A stretch of 64,000 nt of DNA from UBA1479 sp040218445 (GTDB lineage Bacteria; Pseudomonadota; Alphaproteobacteria; Rhodospirillales; Casp-alpha2): NCBI GenBank assembly GCA_040218445.1, contig JAVJRK010000015.1, positions 62,001 to 126,000 of the forward strand, given 5' to 3'. Below the pieces are notes generated by a model, which was given only the letters and a program-made list of their open reading frames with translations, was not told the origin of the DNA and did not search any database. Position numbers and translations under genes: made by a program. Shown one piece after another: positions 63,561-64,000 of this stretch (positions are counted from its first letter, which is position 1; the number at the start of each line of letters is the position of its first letter).

Positions 63561-64000
63561 ATGGATAATGCAGCGGCCACAGACGTCGATATCGACGGTG
63601 TGCGGGTGCCGCGCCTGATCTACGGCACGGCCTGGAAGGAAGACGCGACGGAAAACCTTGTCGCCCAGGCGTTGGAACAGGGGTTCCGCGGCATCGATAC
63701 GGCCAACCAGCGCAAGCATTATTTCGAAGCCGGCGTGGGGGCGGCCCTGTCGGCGGCAATTGCGTCGGGCCGGCTGCGCCGCGAAGACCTGTTCATCCAG
63801 ACCAAATTCACCTACCCGCGCGGCCAGGATCATCGTCTGCCCTATGATGCGGATGCGCCGGCCGGCGTGCAGGTCGCCCAGTCGTTCGAAAAATCTCTTG
63901 AACACCTGGGCGCGGATTACGTCGATTCCTACGTCCTGCACGGGCCGTCCACGGGCGGGCCGTTGCGGCCTGTCGACTGGCTGGTCTGGCGTGCCATGGA
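63561..64000 (+). CDS. Aldo/keto reductase (3' partial)
   Basis: About 146 residues before the window edge. VPRLIYGTAWKED, GFRGIDTANQRKHYFEAGVG, REDLFIQTKFTYPRGQDH, DYVDSYVLHGPS: the aldo/keto reductase TIM barrel with Asp in GIDTA and Lys in QTKF; the catalytic Tyr (usual YG.E) appears replaced by HYFEAG in this region. Starts 14 bp after the FtsX-like gene and may belong to that transcript. Confidence 0.85.
   Translation, partial: MDNAAATDVDIDGVRVPRLIYGTAWKEDATENLVAQALEQGFRGIDTANQRKHYFEAGVGAALSAAIASGRLRREDLFIQTKFTYPRGQDHRLPYDADAPAGVQVAQSFEKSLEHLGADYVDSYVLHGPSTGGPLRPVDWLVWRAM

Overview
The window is 64 kb of GC-rich chromosome from an alphaproteobacterium, most likely of the Rhodospirillales type (e.g. 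Rhodospirillaceae or Thalassospiraceae). Three things point there: an ISC-type iron-sulfur operon led by cysE and iscR, an alphaproteobacterial SOS box (GTTC-N7-GTTC), and many scattered PAS/HisKA kinases and CheY-like regulators. It is nearly all housekeeping and metabolic sequence, densely packed on both strands. I see no rRNA, phage, insertion sequence or CRISPR array. There is one tRNA (Gln, CUG).

Layout. 0-6 kb: two tail-to-tail membrane glycosyltransferase paralogues, tyrS, anmK and an alpha/beta hydrolase. 6-14 kb: cysE-iscR-(nifS-like)-iscS-iscU-iscA-hscB-hscA-fdx-iscX, behind a sigma70-type promoter overlapped by a type-1 IscR box. 14-22 kb: a PAS histidine kinase, a DUF599 protein, mnmA, a TauE/SafE permease, an Atm1-type ABC exporter, a CheY-like regulator abutting an HPt-like protein, and a small SOS-boxed gene of unknown function. 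22-29 kb: guaA, several secreted or membrane hypotheticals, a Cys-rich CX3C protein, and a two-subunit ThDP decarboxylase of the sulfopyruvate/phosphonopyruvate type. 29-35 kb: thiC with a TPP riboswitch and terminator, then a FetAB-like ABC pair translationally coupled to a mandelate-racemase homologue and followed by a 2-hydroxyacid dehydrogenase. 35-42 kb (minus strand): an RNA methyltransferase, a TauD-family oxygenase, two micro-ORFs for related His/Pro-rich peptides, a DehI-family protein, a small helical protein, a hydrolase, a TerB protein and a DUF4126 protein. 42-49 kb: a MotA/TolQ-ExbB-like membrane module, guaB, rlmE, ppx and tRNA-Gln. 49-58 kb: another receiver protein, mnmC, argE, a MATE exporter, a CNBD protein, an internally duplicated unknown protein, a DMT transporter and etfBA. 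59-64 kb: a histidine kinase, DUF3299, then a Zur-boxed zrgA-like gene with a LolD/FtsX-type ABC pair, ending in a partial aldo/keto reductase.

The most unusual material is at 38.1-40.7 kb. Two tiny ORFs, of 17 and 28 codons, each have a good Shine-Dalgarno. They share the C-terminal sequence HPL(D/E)GPHPTD, with mostly synonymous differences, and sit between a 2-oxoglutarate oxygenase and a DehI-family protein whose likely catalytic region looks altered. The oxygenase carries a perfect ATTGTATACAAT palindrome upstream. The same 12 bp stands upstream of the ThDP decarboxylase 13.7 kb away, which suggests one GntR-like regulator for both. Other regulatory sites read directly from sequence are the IscR box, the LexA box, the Zur box, the TPP riboswitch and several Rho-independent terminators. 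All functional names rest on motif recognition by eye; no database search was run.
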